This document shows positions 16,009 through 28,600 of a DNA stretch of 64,000 nucleotides, piece by piece. Under the pieces are notes generated by a model that saw only the letters and a list, made by a program, of their open reading frames with translations, did no database searches and was not told where the DNA came from. Positions within the stretch are counted from its first letter, which is position 1; each line of letters begins with the position of its first letter. The translations under genes and the position numbers were made by a program. The DNA comes from Macrocybe gigantea (taxonomy: Eukaryota; Basidiomycota; Agaricomycetes; Agaricales; Callistosporiaceae): positions 358,703 to 422,702 of the forward strand of contig SJRY01000138.1 of assembly GCA_011319805.1 (NCBI GenBank). The letters are read 5' to 3'.

Positions 16009-17403
16009 ATGGCTGACTTAAACTGTGGTGCTGGCGGAGGGGCAGACGATCTTCTCGGCCTCAGAATAGCATCTGTGTTCATCATCATGGCCGGATCGAC
16101 CGGAGGCGCCCTATTCCCAGTAGTCGCCCGGCGCTCGTCTTGGCTGCATGTGCCAAAACCTGTATTCGAGTAAACGCTTCATCTATTCCGCAACCCCTCT
16201 CTTTTTCGCTGAAACCTCTCTTTCTAGCTTTGCAAAATACTTTGGCTCTGGTGTCATAGTACGTCACTTTTAGTCTCTCCCCCACTTCATGCTGAGCGTT
16301 TGGTCAGATTGGCACAGCGTTCATACATCTGCTCAGCCCCGCACTGGATGCATTGAGTTCGGAGTGCCTGCCTGAATCATGGCGTGTCTACGTGCGTTGA
16401 TTTCTTCCACGCCTCGATGCATATCTCAAGACGGTCCAAAAGCCATACGCGCTGGCATTCTGCCTCATCAGCATATTCATGATATTCATCGTCGAGCTCG
16501 TTGCTTTCAGATGGGGCACGGAAAAGCTGGCAAAGCTGGGCGTGCAGCATGGTCGGTCTCTTGCCTGCCTTCTGGTGAATCACTCTTTCATCGACGCTCA
16601 TCGACTTGTTGCACAGATGCTCATGGCCACCAGTCCGGCGCCCTTGCCGCACATGGTCCTGAAGGCGGGTTCCCCGGTCGATCCACCCCTGACGAAAAGT
16701 CCGACAGCCACACAGACCTGGAGTCGAACCATCGGCCAAGCGTCATCGACGATGTCGCCGCCCAGCTGCTCGGAATCGCCATTCTAGAATTCGGCGTCGC
16801 GTTCCACAGGTAATGCTCTTGCGACTACAGTGAACACTGATCTGAGTCTTAACCCTTTTCAGTATCTTGATAGGCCTGACTCTGGCTGTAGATCCGGAAT
16901 TCAAAATCCTTTTTGTCGTTCTTGTCTTCCATCGTGAGTTAAAAAGTCCGCCTTGGCGATGGTTTCTGTGTTTCATTGACGACCCGTGCAGAAACGTTTG
17001 AAGGACTCGGAATAGGCTCGCGTTTAGCCTTTATGAAACTTCCTCCTAAATACAATTGGATAGCGTACGCTGGCGCCGTGATTTATGGCTTGACGACTCC
17101 TGTTGGGATTGCGGCTGGCTTGGGGGTGCGAAGCTCATACAACCCCGGCAGTGCGACGGCCTCGATTGTGAGCGGCGTAATGGATTCGCTCAGTGCTGGC
17201 ATATTGGTTTATACTGGTCTTGTTGAGGTAAACCGGACTTGATATATTTCCAGCTGCAGAACTGACGTTTTCTGCAGCTTCTGGCCCACGATTTCCTTTT
17301 CAACAAAGAAATGATGAATGCGTCAAACAAAAAAGTGGCATATGCACTATTCTGCATACTCCTCGGATGTGGTTTAATGTCTCTTTTGGGAAGATGGGCA
17401 TAA
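16009..17403 (+). CDS. ZIP family metal (zinc/iron) transporter
   Basis: ZIP proteins carry zinc or related metals into the cytosol, at the plasma membrane in the fungal Zrt1/Zrt2 branch. The start at 16009 reads MADLNCGAGGGADDLLGLR and runs into the first membrane span, ASVFIIMAGSTGGALFPVVA. After two short introns come FAKYFGSGVI and GTAFIHLLSPALDALSSECL (span 3). Span 4 holds GVAFHSILIGLTLAV and span 5 HQTFEGLGIGSRLAFM; these carry the paired histidines and EG-GxR pattern of the metal path. Spans 6-8 read AYAGAVIYGLTTPVGIAAGL, MDSLSAGILVYTGLVELLAH and VAYALFCILLGCGLMSLLG. The loop between spans 3 and 4 is short and only mildly His-rich (AHGHQSGALAAHG). It ends GRWA at 17401-17403, as many fungal ZIPs do. 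Substrate choice is not decidable from sequence alone. Confidence 0.9.
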
Positions 17404-17664
17404 CGCCTTCTGCCTGGGATATCTTGTATCATGTACGACAGGAACAGTATATAGCTACAGTTGAATATTGTACGCCCATTTACTTCTAGCATCTACATAC
17501 ATAGAATTGCATTACATGTTGCTGGTTCTCTAGTTACGATCATTGGATGATAAAGCTGAATCGAGTGTCCGCGTCAGCGTTCGGCTTTCAGGATCATGTT
17601 TACGCATCTGTCTCCGCACACTTAGTCATTCGACATTCCAGCTGGCTTTCTTTACGCCACAGCC

Positions 17665-18272
17665 ATGAGTGGCGACAAGCAAGATGGGACAGCGTCTTCC
17701 GCGGCTCAGACGCCCCAAACGATGCCACCAGGAATGGTCATGGGCCCAGACGGCAAGCCATGCAAAATATGTACTGCATTCCGCAATTGGAAACCGAGAA
17801 CAGCACCATTGGCAGTTCTGGCGAGGGAAGTCGCGCTGGAAGCAAACCGACCTCCACCGCAGCCATGATGGCGGCACTCGCAGGGGGCGCGGCGTTCAGC
17901 AACGCGCCGGCTCGGCCAGACACCCCGCCGCCGAATTGCCCTCCGGACGTGGAGCAGCTCGGACGCGCGACGTGGACGTTCCTGCACACCACGGCGGCGT
18001 ACTACCCGGAGCGCCCGACGCCGGTCCAGCGGGCGAACATGCTCTCGCTAATTCGCGCCTTGCCGGTGCTGTACCCGTGCACGCACTGCGCGGCGGACTT
18101 TGGGGAGGACGTAAAGCGGCATCCGCCGGACGTCAGCGGGAGGGTCGCGCTCAGCAGATGGCTGTGCGAGCGCCATAATGAGGTGAATGCGAAGCTGGGG
18201 AAGGAGCTGTTTGATTGTGCAAAGACGGACGAGAGGTGGAGGGATGGACCAAGCGACGGAAGTTGCGATTGA
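17665..18272 (+). CDS. ERV1: FAD-linked sulfhydryl oxidase, ERV1/ALR family
   Basis: Erv1 reoxidises Mia40 in the mitochondrial intermembrane space and passes electrons to cytochrome c, driving import of CX3C and CX9C proteins. The start reads MSGDKQDGTASSAAQTPQ, followed by GKPCKICTAFRNW, which matches the N-terminal shuttle CxxC region of fungal Erv1. The core has PPDVEQLGRATWTFLHTTAA, then YYPERPTPVQRANMLSLIRA, the active-site motif YPCTHCAADF, RWLCERHNEVNAKLGKELFD and CAKTDERWRDG; the WTFLH and HNxVN residues bind FAD. Between about 17800 and 17830 the frame changes by one base (PRTAPLA to SSGEGSRAGS) with no plausible intron there, so one base is probably missing near 17813. A twin-CX9C protein (COX23, 34.8 kb) in this window would be a client of this pathway. 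Confidence 0.9.
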
Positions 18273-18713
18273 TCGCCTCTCATCTCAGTATTGTGCGTAT
18301 TCCTTGGTCCCCAGTCGGTTGTGCTCATGATCCATCGTAACGAACAGAGACATTTAATGTGGAATACCATACATGTCATACATGCCAATGTTGAACCGCA
18401 TGCTCATCTCACGACGTTCATTGAACCAGACCCGTCTTTCCCCAACGCTTTGACTCGCGAGACGACATGCAATGGTTGGACTACCGTTATTTGGCAGATT
18501 GCATCTAGTCAGTTTTGTGGGTGAAGAACACAATATGAATTCCGTTGTAGAAAAATAGTGGAAAGAGTGTATAAGTGCCTGTAATGTGCTTGGCGACCAT
18601 ATGCGGCAATCACCTCTTCGTCTTGGCAGAATTGGCTCTACCACCATCATGGACTCGGAACCTGATTCAGACTACAGCTTCATCTCTTACCTTTATGCCC
18701 AACTGCTGAGCCC
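18273..18713. other. Intergenic
   Basis: This gap of about 440 bases separates ERV1 from the second GH47 gene, both on the plus strand. An in-frame alternative ATG for the downstream gene is not seen here; the ATG at 18649 opens a different frame. I see no gene in it. Confidence 0.5.
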
Positions 18714-21096
18714 ATGTCCCTTCCTTTCAGTCGTTTCCAGGCATCGACGAACGACCTTGAGTCTTCTCGCCCAGTCTCGTTCTTTGGCCGTCCCCACATT
18801 CGTTGGGTAACACGATGCGTCATCGCATTGGCTGCTTTCTGGACCATCGCTCACTTTTCAGCAACCTATTTTTCTTCCCATTGACGAATATCCACGACCT
18901 CTCCTCCTCCCCCTGATTTTGACCGAGCAGAACAAGAATACCTGCGACCTCCAGTCCATACTATCCTATCCGACGACCGAGGCCGCTGGCGTTGACTGAA
19001 TCAATGAGGTTATGGTCAAGTCGTGCCGATGCTGTGAAACAAGCCTTCGTGCACGCCTATCAAGGCTACTGGAAAGCGGCTTTCCCCCATGATGAACTTT
19101 TGCCTGTTTCAGGGGGCAAAGTCGACAAGTATGTTAATCCAACAAATCCAAATTTATCTCGCGCTAACGATGATCTATCAGTTTTAATGGATGGGGCGTC
19201 ACTATTTTTGATGCAATGGACACCATGTGGATCATGGGACTGGGGGATATGTTTGACGAATCTGTGGAATTCGCGGCTAATTCGACGTTCTTTATTCAGA
19301 AGGTATGAGCTTCGCATTCCCTTTATAAATCGAACATTCAGCCTCACATAGTACGAAGGGGAGCTTTGCCCCGTTCTTTGAAACGATCATAAGATACCTT
19401 GGGGGGCTATTATCAGCATATGCGCTCTCTGGCGAGCCCATTTTGTTGTCGCGGGCCGATGATCTAGGGAAAATGCTCCTTCCAGCGTTTAATACTCTTT
19501 CTGGTCTCCCCATGTACGCTGTCAATACGGTGACGTGAGTGCGCAGATCCTTGTCACCGATCTTAAATGGAAGATGTTTCTCGATGTAGCGGGGAGACGC
19601 GATTGGGCTGGTCTGGGAGTGTGCTATGGGCTGAGGCGTTGAGTAACCAACTGGAATAGTGAGTTTCGTTATTTTGTGAACCAAGCGCAAATCTCCAAGA
19701 CATTGTCGACAGCAAATTTTTGGCACATATGACAGGACGGCCTGAATATTTTGAGAAGGTATGTTTGGCTCGCATGGCAAAAGGGTTCTCTCTGACGATC
19801 CAAACGACTAGTCTGAAAGGGTCATGAGTTTAATGCACTCCGCCAACATAACGGACGGAATATACCCGACCATGTGGGATCTGTATAACGGAAAGCCATC
19901 GAATGGTATTTTTTTTGTTTCGGCTGTTCCTTCATGCATTAACGCCAGTGGCCAAGATCACTTTTCCGTTGGCGCATATGCCGACAGTGCACATGAGTAC
20001 TTTCTCAAGCAATGGCTTCTTACTGGAAGAACCGAACACAAGGCTCGCGATATGTGTATGTTTTGTGTTTGCAATATGCTTCAGTCTCTAAACTCAGGTA
20101 TAGATCTCCAAGCTTCAAACGCTATAATCGAGAATCTATTATACCTGACACCCAACCGGCGTCTTCTGTATGTGACGGATACGCACAAGGGTGTGCCAAC
20201 CCACATATTTGAGCACCTCTCTTGTTTCTTGCCTGGCGTGCTTGCGCTTGGCGCGCACACTCTTCACCTTTCGCCCAAGGAGAAGGATCTCCATCAATGG
20301 GCCGCCGAAGGGCTCGCCTACACCTGCTGGCTGACATACGCCGACCAGGCTACGGGGTTGGGCCCTGATGTCATGATGATGTCCACGTCGAATTCGAGTG
20401 AAGAAGATCGCTGGATCACGCATCTGAAGGAGTGGCAGAAAAATCGCAAGCCTGGCGGTGTCCCGCCTGGCCTCGAGCAAGTCCATCCTGAGACAGGGGA
20501 AACTAGAGACTACTCGGCTTCAAGATCCGCATATTTACTTCGACCGGAAGTGAGCTCTGGATTTTTCTTTCCCAGCATCTCGTCGGGCTGACATTGGTCT
20601 GCTAGACCGTTGAAAGCTTCTACATTCTTTGGAAATTCACGGGGAATGAAAAATGGCGAGAAAGAGGATGGTAAATGCTTTTGGTTGCTAGTAGACGTTC
20701 TTGGACTGAAGGCCTTGGCACTCTGATGCAGGACTATTTTTCAATCGATAGAGAAACACTGTAAGACTGCTCACGGCTATGCCAGCGTCGTTAATGTCAA
20801 CCAGACGCCAGTGACGTTAAGCGACGAGATGCCTAGGTTAATCATGTCTCCTATCCTACTCTAAGTCTGTTCGCTGACGTGATTTTTTTAGCTACTTCTT
20901 GGCAGAAACGTGAGTAGCCTTTGAGCAAGAATCATACCCTAGGCTGATGGAAGATCAGGCTGAAGTATTTATTCTTACTGTTTACTGACGATGATTTGGT
21001 TCCATTGGACAATGGATCTTTAACACAGAGGCACACCCATTACCCATTTTCAAGTGGCGGCCTTGGGAAATGCACAGGTACAACATATCCGCGTAA
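18714..21096 (+). CDS. Class I alpha-1,2-mannosidase, GH47 (copy 2), interrupted
   Basis: A second GH47 gene, with the same domain order and intron positions as copy 1 but diverged in sequence. It opens with [19 protein letters not shown] and a membrane anchor, [17 protein letters not shown]. Catalytic signatures are complete: [69 protein letters not shown] (across an intron), [33 protein letters not shown] and [13 protein letters not shown]. Three breaks are visible. There is an in-frame TGA at 18882-18884 in the stem, a one-base step near 18993 before LTESMRLW, and one near 21011 just before the calcium-binding FNTEAH motif (an A missing from the codon before TGG). The last two match the one-base losses seen across this window; the TGA does not, unless an unrecognised intron covers it. 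It could be a real gene in a faulty assembly or a young pseudogene. Confidence 0.75.
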
Positions 21097-21170
21097 TAGC
21101 TAGCATGCGTGTATTAACTACATATCTATATTATTGGTTTACATGGGCATGCAAAGGGTGGAGAAATAGT

Positions 21171-21893
21171 CTACACTAAACTATCAACCTTGTTTAACGT
21201 GCAGAAGCTCCAGGCATCATCGCTAAACTTCCAAAAGGTAGATTCCAATACAGTTTGATCGATATCTCTGTTATCAATGAGCACATAGGCGTCCATCATA
21301 GTTGAATGGGAAGAGGTCCAGAGCTCGCAGGTCAGGAACGTCCAGGCGTTCGAGTAGATGAGATAAGGGTCCATCGCGCGGGACACGAACCGGCGGTAGT
21401 GGTCTATTTGTTCTTCTTCGGATAGGCCTGAGGGGAGAGTAGGGGGTCTCCGGAAGAGGATCTCAACGGGTCGAAAGCCACACCGGGCACGAAGGCGGCG
21501 CTCGCCGAAGAAGAAAGGGATGGTGGTCGTCATGAGCATGGAGTATATCGCCCAGGCGATGACGAGGTCCTGGGTGACGTGGAGTGCCATCATGACGGGT
21601 GTGTCAAGCGATGCGAAGAGGTCACGCAGGAGCGTTGCTGCGATAAGCCACGCTATGAGAGCCGTGAGGACGATGTTCATGAGGAGACCCTTGTAGAAGG
21701 CTTTGCTGTGAGCGAGGTCAGTCTAAATCATCCCTGCGCGCAGATAGACGAGATGATGGCACCGTTTGTGCGCTACGGGTGATCTGTCGAGGTGGGTGAT
21801 GAAACCGCTGCGACGGGCGTCGTCGTGCGCGGTGAGGAACTGGATAAGTGCGCCATCCTGTGGCCAACACAATGGCTTGAACTTGAGCGACAT
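21171..21893 (-). CDS. Uncharacterised membrane protein
   Basis: I do not recognise this family. The start at 21893 reads MSLKFKPLCWPQDGALIQ; an upstream in-frame ATG at 21968 would add a hydrophobic leader (CLVPLLSLLTCINNLFLFLS). One intron near 21715-21735 joins this exon to a second one beginning LAHSKAFYKGLLMNIVLTAL. Two or three membrane spans follow: MNIVLTALIAWLIAATLL, MALHVTQDLVIAWAIYSMLM and possibly TTIPFFFGE. A soluble tail of about 110 residues follows with FRRPPTLPSGLSEEEQIDHY and several aromatic residues. It stops at 21171-21173, less than 80 bases from the end of the convergent GH47 copy 2. Continuous codon-like composition and the clean join support a real gene, but its role is unknown. 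Confidence 0.55.
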
Positions 21894-22103
21894 TGGGAAA
21901 GATGAGAGAAAGAGAAAAAGGTTATTTATACAAGTTAAAAGAGACAGGAGCGGCACCAGGCATGTCAATTGTCAAAGAACACGCCAGGAGCTGTCGGAGA
22001 ACATCGATGACCGGAATAGGCAAGCGTGACAGTAGCGTGACACTACCGTCCTTGTCACTTCTGATAGCAGCCCGTCCAGCATACAAGCATCGATCCCGGC
22101 TCG

Positions 22104-25100
22104 ATGGTTTATCACAACCTCAAAGGTGAACACGTCGCGCACACCGTTTGCGGCATCGCTGATCTGCTTCACAGCCCTCATAAAGGGTATTCGAGCATGC
22201 AAGGTCAGCCCGGGCCCTGCTTTGAGTAATCGAGCTGGCTAATCTCCCAGTCCTCTTTCGTTCTCGGCCAACCAGACCGTCGCAGATGAGCGAGCGCTGA
22301 TCCAGCAAGAATCCGCGGCAATTCGCGCCTCGTTCCGCGAGGAGGATACGTATCAGCGGTACAACAATGTCGCAAAGCTGCTTTACATCCACATGCTCGG
22401 CTCCCCTGCCCACTTTGGCCAAATAGAATGCCTCAAGCTCGTAGCCAGCCCCCGTTTCGCCGACAAGAGATTAGGCTACCTCGGAATTATGCTGCTCCTA
22501 GACGAGAACCAGGAGGTTCTGACACTGGTCACAAACTCACTCAAAAAGTACGTCATCGCTTTGCACTCTTCTGCCAGTCCCCTGATCCTCGGAACTCAGC
22601 GATATGAACCATTCCAACATGTATGCCGTCGGTCTCGCGCTATGCACGTTTGCGAACATCGCTTCTGAGGAAATGTCACGCGATTTGGCCAACGAAATCG
22701 AAAAACTCTTGGGGTCGAGCAACACCTACATCCGCAAGAAAGTGCGTGGAAATCCAGTTGCATGATACCTCATTATTCAATCTGTCGGCAATCCAGGCCG
22801 CACTCTGCGCTCTGCGTGTCATTAAAAAAGTGCCCGAACTCAGCGATCATTTTGTGAGCAAAGCCAAGAATCTTCTGACAGACCGCAACCACGGCGTTCT
22901 TCTGGCTGCGATCACTCTTGTCGCAGAGATGTGCCAAATCGACCCTTCTCTCCTGGATGAATTTCGAAACGTAGGTGACGATCCATTAATTTTCGGATGC
23001 AGGCATGCGCACACATCTTTCGTAGGCGGTACCACTCCTTGTTCGGAATTTGAAGTCCTGGTTACGACCGGCTATAGCCCGGAGCACGACGTCTCTGGAA
23101 TTACAGATCCATTCTTGCAGGTCAAGACCCTTCGCCTTTTGAGATTGCTCGGAAAAGGCGATCAGCAAGCCAGCGAAACGATGAACGATATCTTGGCCCA
23201 AGTAGATGTTTTTTTTCTGCATATTTCATTCAAATCCCTCTCACAGTCTTTAGGTGGCGACCAATACCGACTCGACCAAAAACGTCGGAAATTCCATCCT
23301 CTACGAAACTGTCTTGACGGTGCTCGACATCGAGGCGGACAGCGGTCTACGTGTTATGGCATCAATATTTTGGGCAAGTTCCTCAGCAATAGAGACAATA
23401 ATATCCGGTACTGGCTTTTACGTACAGCATCTATTCGTCTACTTACCACAGATCCAGCTATGTCGCGTTGAACACGCTCAATAAAGTTGTTTCTATGGAC
23501 ACAAACGCCGTGCAACGACATCGAAACATCATCTTGGATTGCTTACGCGACGGCGATATTTCCATTCGCCGGCGGGCATTGGAACTCTCTTATGCAACGA
23601 ACAGAATGTCCGGATTCTGATAAGAGAGCTGTTGGCCTTCCTCGAGGTCGCAGACGACGAATTCAAACTCGGCATGACTACCCAGATTTGTCTCGCTGCA
23701 GAAAGGTTCGCGCCCAATAAACGATGGCATATAGATACTGTTTTGCGTGTTCTCAAGCTGGTAGGTCTCTTCTCATCTCAAGCTGTAGTAACTCACGAAT
23801 TCCCTCTATAGGCTGGGAACTTTGTCCGAGAGGAAATTTTATCCGCCTTTATCCGCCTTGTCGCGCATACGCCCGAACTCCAGGCCTATACTGCCTCGAA
23901 GCTGTACATGGCCCTGAAAGCTGACATATCACAAGAATCGTTGACGCTAGCTGCTACATGGATTCTCGGAGAATATGGTGAGGTCCTCATCGAAAGTGGA
24001 ATTATCGACGAGGAGCAGCCCAAACCTGTTGGTATCACAAAGATTCGTTGTGTATTGTGATGCTTGACTGATGGAAATTCATGTTTCCTCTTTTTGCAGA
24101 TGACAGACAAAGAAATTGTGGATCTGCTCAACTCCGTGCTCGATTCGCCGTATGCGAACTATTTAACCAAGCAGTTTGTGCTTGCAGCCATCACCAAGAT
24201 TTCGTCGAGACAGACTACATCGCATGTCGAACAAGACCGCATTGCGGAGATTCTAGCGAAATATACCACTAGCCCTGAGCTAGAGCTCCAGCAGCGCGCC
24301 GTCGAGTTTGCGAGCCTGTTTTCGTTGGGTAATTTGAGGGAGGGTGTTCTAGAGCGGATGCCTCCTCCAGAATTGAAGGCTACCGTAATGGGTGTCGGTG
24401 CGTTGTACAGCGTCTTCGTCACTTCTATGAACGCTGAAAACCTCCGAAAGTTAGCGAAAACAAGCCTGTCGGTTCCACGCAATCCAACGAAGTGCGTAAC
24501 ATCTTGGTCGCAATGGTTTCGTATGGCTAAGGTGAATGTCCACAGATCGATCTCTACGACGGAAATGCAATTGTCGATACCGGTGTGCCCAACAATGTCC
24601 AGTCAAATCATGATCTTCTCGCCGAAATCTTTGGAGCATCATCCAGTCAGCCACTCATACATCCGCGTCCTCATCACAATCAAAAAAATCTGCCGTTGAT
24701 GACATCCTCAGCCTCTTCAATAGCTCCACCGCGTCCGACCAATCGCCCTCCATGTCGCCTGCTCCACCACCGGCCGCCGCTGCCATGTCGTCTCTATTCT
24801 CCACCCAATCACCATCTCCGGTCGCGTCGCAACAACCGCCGGCGCAAGCACCGGCTGCCACGCGGCATGCGGCGTACACCGCGTACGAGAAGAACGAGCT
24901 CAAGATCACGCTGACACCGCAGACGTCGCCTGCCAAGCCCGGCATCGTCATTATCCAAGCCCGGTTCCAGGTCACTGGCGGCCATGCGGCCTCGAACGTA
25001 AACTTCCAAGCTGCAGTCCCCAAGGCGAGTTTCATCCTCCCGCTTCTCATTTCTCCGAAATATGGCCGTTATTAACGCAATCCCTGAATAGTCGCAACAA

Positions 25101-25352
25101 CTGCAGATGTTGCCAATGTCGAATACCAACATCAACCCGGGTGCAGTCGAAACGCAGCAAATGCGTGTGACGGCTCCTGTCGGGGTAAGTTTTTTTTTCT
25201 TTTTGAAACTTGACCTCGGTCGTGTTGACACGTCATTTTAGAGCAATGTCCGACTGCGGCTACGAATATCGTTTTCGATGAATGGACAAAACATTCAGGA
25301 TCAAGTCGATTTCTCCGGCTTGCCTCCTGGCCTCACAGGTGGCAGTTCATGA
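22104..25352 (+). CDS. APL4: AP-1 complex subunit gamma (gamma-adaptin)
   Basis: Gamma-adaptin is the large subunit of the AP-1 clathrin adaptor that sorts cargo between trans-Golgi and endosomes. The start is fixed by splicing [17 protein letters not shown] from two short exons, the classical adaptin beginning. The trunk contains [95 protein letters not shown] and [18 protein letters not shown] Ser/Pro/Ala-rich hinge from about 24600 to 24880 includes the short box VDDILSLFN. The C-terminal ear begins near [17 protein letters not shown] and ends [16 protein letters not shown]. Two one-base steps are needed: near 23057 (between LLVRNLKS and LVTTGYS) and near 24651 (in the hinge before [12 protein letters not shown]). 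Introns are many and short. Confidence 0.93.
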
Positions 25353-25600
25353 TCTGCTTGACGAATTCCCCTTCTCGCTCTTCTTACATACCTGTATATC
25401 TTTCCCGATGCACTTCTGCTAATGTTGGCTGTGTAATTTGATTTTCTGAAATTTGACCATCCACGCCCTTAGAGTCTGCTTGAATAAGGATTTATGAAAG
25501 GAAGCCAATGCTACACGTTTTTACAGAGTGGATAAAAATTTGATTTACGAACAAAAGAAACAGGTAAAATGAATGAAAAGAAACATCCAGTGAACACCAT

Positions 25601-28600
25601 TTAAATGAAGACCTGAAGTGGGTGTCTGTCATAGACGTTCTGACCTTCACTGAGTTCACCTAGATCGGGGTAGAAGGGTACCATAGCGTCCGCCGCGCCG
25701 AGATACAGGGCATTATAAATGCGCCAATATACCTCACGGACTTTTCGGGCCGGATGGAACAGACCCTGCAATACGTAGCTCAGCAGTACCCCTGGGCCCA
25801 ACGTCACGCGCATGGCTTCAATGGCCTCCATTACGGCACCAATGACGTGAGGCGAAGTCTCAAAGCAATTCGGCCACACGAGGTTCATCAAATGAAGCAT
25901 AGAGTCTTCGCAACCGAGGCCTGCAACGCCCAACGCTAGATGTTTGACGATCGTGCTCGCCGTTTGCCGGTGGACCAAGTCGCGGTCTGTTAAAGCATCC
26001 TCGAGCATTGTGACGACAGAGTCGCAATAGTACGCGGATTGAGGCCCAACGTATTCGAACACGAAGGAGAGGGCTTTCAGACATCCCGTCCGGACGTTGA
26101 GTTCGGCTGTGCGATACTCGTTGAGAATGGCAGGTATACATGTGAAAGCTATCCAACAAAAAGGAAGAAAAGAGTGCATCAGTGCATGGCGGTTTGAGGA
26201 CAATTATTTGATTGGAAAGACTTACGTCCACAGGTCTCGGCGACAATAGCGATCGCGACAGTACTGCACACTCGACTCTGGCGCTCCTGCACCCGCAGAT
26301 TGGTCAAGAGCACGGATAAAACATCTTGAGGACCCAGACTCTTGGCAATGTAACCAAAAGAGTTGACTGCAGCTCGCCGAATGCCTTTCTTGTGCGCCTT
26401 GAGTAGATCGAGCAATTCAAAGCAGATACGCATCCATTCTCGCGCAGGCACGAACTCCGCACCGCGATCGGCTAGAAGAAATGCATGTCAGAATTCGTGG
26501 CTTGAAACAAAGTCAGAAGAAAGACGTACCAATGCGTCCAATCAAGTTAATTGAAGCTTCCTGCACCTTTTCATGTCTGTTGCGCAAGATGGGGGTCATA
26601 CGAGGCACTATTGCAAACCGATGAGTGGGTTATGAAGGAGAGACAGACAATACTTACAGAGATCTTTCACTGGCGGGTTCATTTGCGTCATTCCGACAAC
26701 GTTGGCGATGGCACCTTCGGCAGCGATAATGCTGCCTAGGGTATCCGGGTATTCCTCACCAAGCTGTTCAAACAAGACCAGACCGAGCTTGCTAAGGAGC
26801 TGGTCTTCGCCACACTGCTTGATGACAACCGCCAATCTCGTGGTAAGGTCGGCGGCCTGCTGTCGAACTTTCGCGCTCTTGTTGTTCAGGCGCCAGAGGA
26901 TCGTAGAGACGATTTGTGTCAAGTAGGGCTTGACGCGAATGCCCAGAGCGTTAACGACTGTCCCGAACCCGTCCAGCATGACTTGATCTTCCGTCGTCTG
27001 TTCCTGGAACGCGTAGATGATGCCGTCTACCAATCTGACTTCCAACCTCTCATCAATATCTGAAGCACCAAGCGTCGCAACGACCTTGGTAATGGTCTCC
27101 ATGACCATCTTTCGGTAAGGCTCTGCCTCATCTTTGAGGTCGTTGACGATTCGTCCAACAATCTCCGCAACGCCAGCTTTCTGGGCCAACTCGACCGTCG
27201 TCTCGACCACTTGACGATAGTTGCGCCTATCAAGGGCCATACGCCGGACCCAGAAGGACTTGAAGAAGTCGGGAAGGATATCATGTTTGATGTACTGAGG
27301 CGTTACGCCCTCCGTGGCCGCACACTGTTTAACGACCTTCAAGACAATCTTCTTCATCTCCTCATCTGAGGTCTGGAATTCCCGAATCAGAATGACGGTG
27401 ACTTCCTTCGTGTAGTATGACGCATACTCTGGGTCCATCAAGGGAATGATGAAACCGATGGCCTTCAGGAAGGCAGCGAGACCCTTGCCGCGATGGAGAC
27501 GGATACCAAGCCAGAGGGGTTTCAGGACGTTGTCAAAGGACTCGATACCGTAGGGCGCAGCTGCTTCGGCAAGTGCAGCCAATCCCAAAGCGGTCATCGT
27601 CCTGACCTTTTGTTGCTCATCCGACAAGCCATGGGCAATGCAGTCAACCAGGTTCCTCAAATGCGGCAGGACAGCACAGCCCATCATGATGGCAATCTGT
27701 TGCACGATGCGAATACCGGTGTGCCGGGCCTGCCATGACTTCTTGGAACGACAGACGGCTTTCAGGAAAGGCAAAAGAGAAGGAATACCCAGTGCGGAGC
27801 CACAACGGAAAAGGCACGGGCCGTCGTGTTTCGGACGTATTCGTCGGCGTGGTCAATATCAGGTCGCATGGTGGAGATCATATGAGCCAGGCCGGCGGCC
27901 TTGGAGAGGTTAGATATAATTTCGCGACCTTCAACACGAGCGTAGTAATCTTCGTCGATGAGGAGAGGTTCAATTACAACAAGGATTTTGTGGACGTAAG
28001 GACGGACGAGGTCGTCGAGCTTGTATAACACACGGTCAATGACTTTGACCAGAAGGTGGCGCTCCTGATCCTCCAGAGTTCTCTCCATGAGAAGGGGAAG
28101 GATTTTGTCGAAAAGGGGGCCAGCGCCGAACTCTCGGGCTTTGTCTGTGATCTGACGAAGGGCAGTCTTTCGAACAGGTGGTGTGCCGTTCTTGATCTTG
28201 AGCAAGAGGCGCATGATTTTGCGCTCTTTCATCTCATCTACGCTGAGCTGTGTCTCATCCTCTTCCTTCAAGATCTTGGCGAAATATTGCGCATCTTCAG
28301 GCTTGAAAAAGGCAAGATTTCCGACACCAGGAATCTCAGTGGGAAGGTCGGGAGCGAGGCCAGCTGCGGCGGCAGCTGCTACTGCGTCGGAGCTTTCCTG
28401 AATCTGGAAGCCGCCGAGGTCGCCAATGGGTGTTGCCATCAGTTTGCGGGGTGTGATGAGAGGCGCATAACCAGGAGGAGGAGTAACGATGGCGTAGCCA
28501 GACGCGGGAAGAATGGCGTCAAGCTCTTCATCGCTGAGATAACGGTTGTGCTTGTCCTCTTGCATAAAACCTGGCGCATTCATAATGATAGGTACTGGAG

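Noticed and set aside
16377..16739. A 120-codon minus-strand frame, and protein-like minus-strand text at 15958-16100
   Set aside because: The plus strand here encodes the ZIP transporter's N-terminus and spans, with correct splice joins; the minus readings are mirrors.
17547..17664. An upstream ATG in the frame of the ERV1 core
   Set aside because: The CKICTAFRNW region, conserved in fungal Erv1, is in the frame starting at 17665; the upstream frame would skip it.
17669..18178. A 169-codon alternative plus-strand frame over ERV1
   Set aside because: The YPCTHC active site and the C-terminal motif lie in the other frame; this one is GC-rich shadow.
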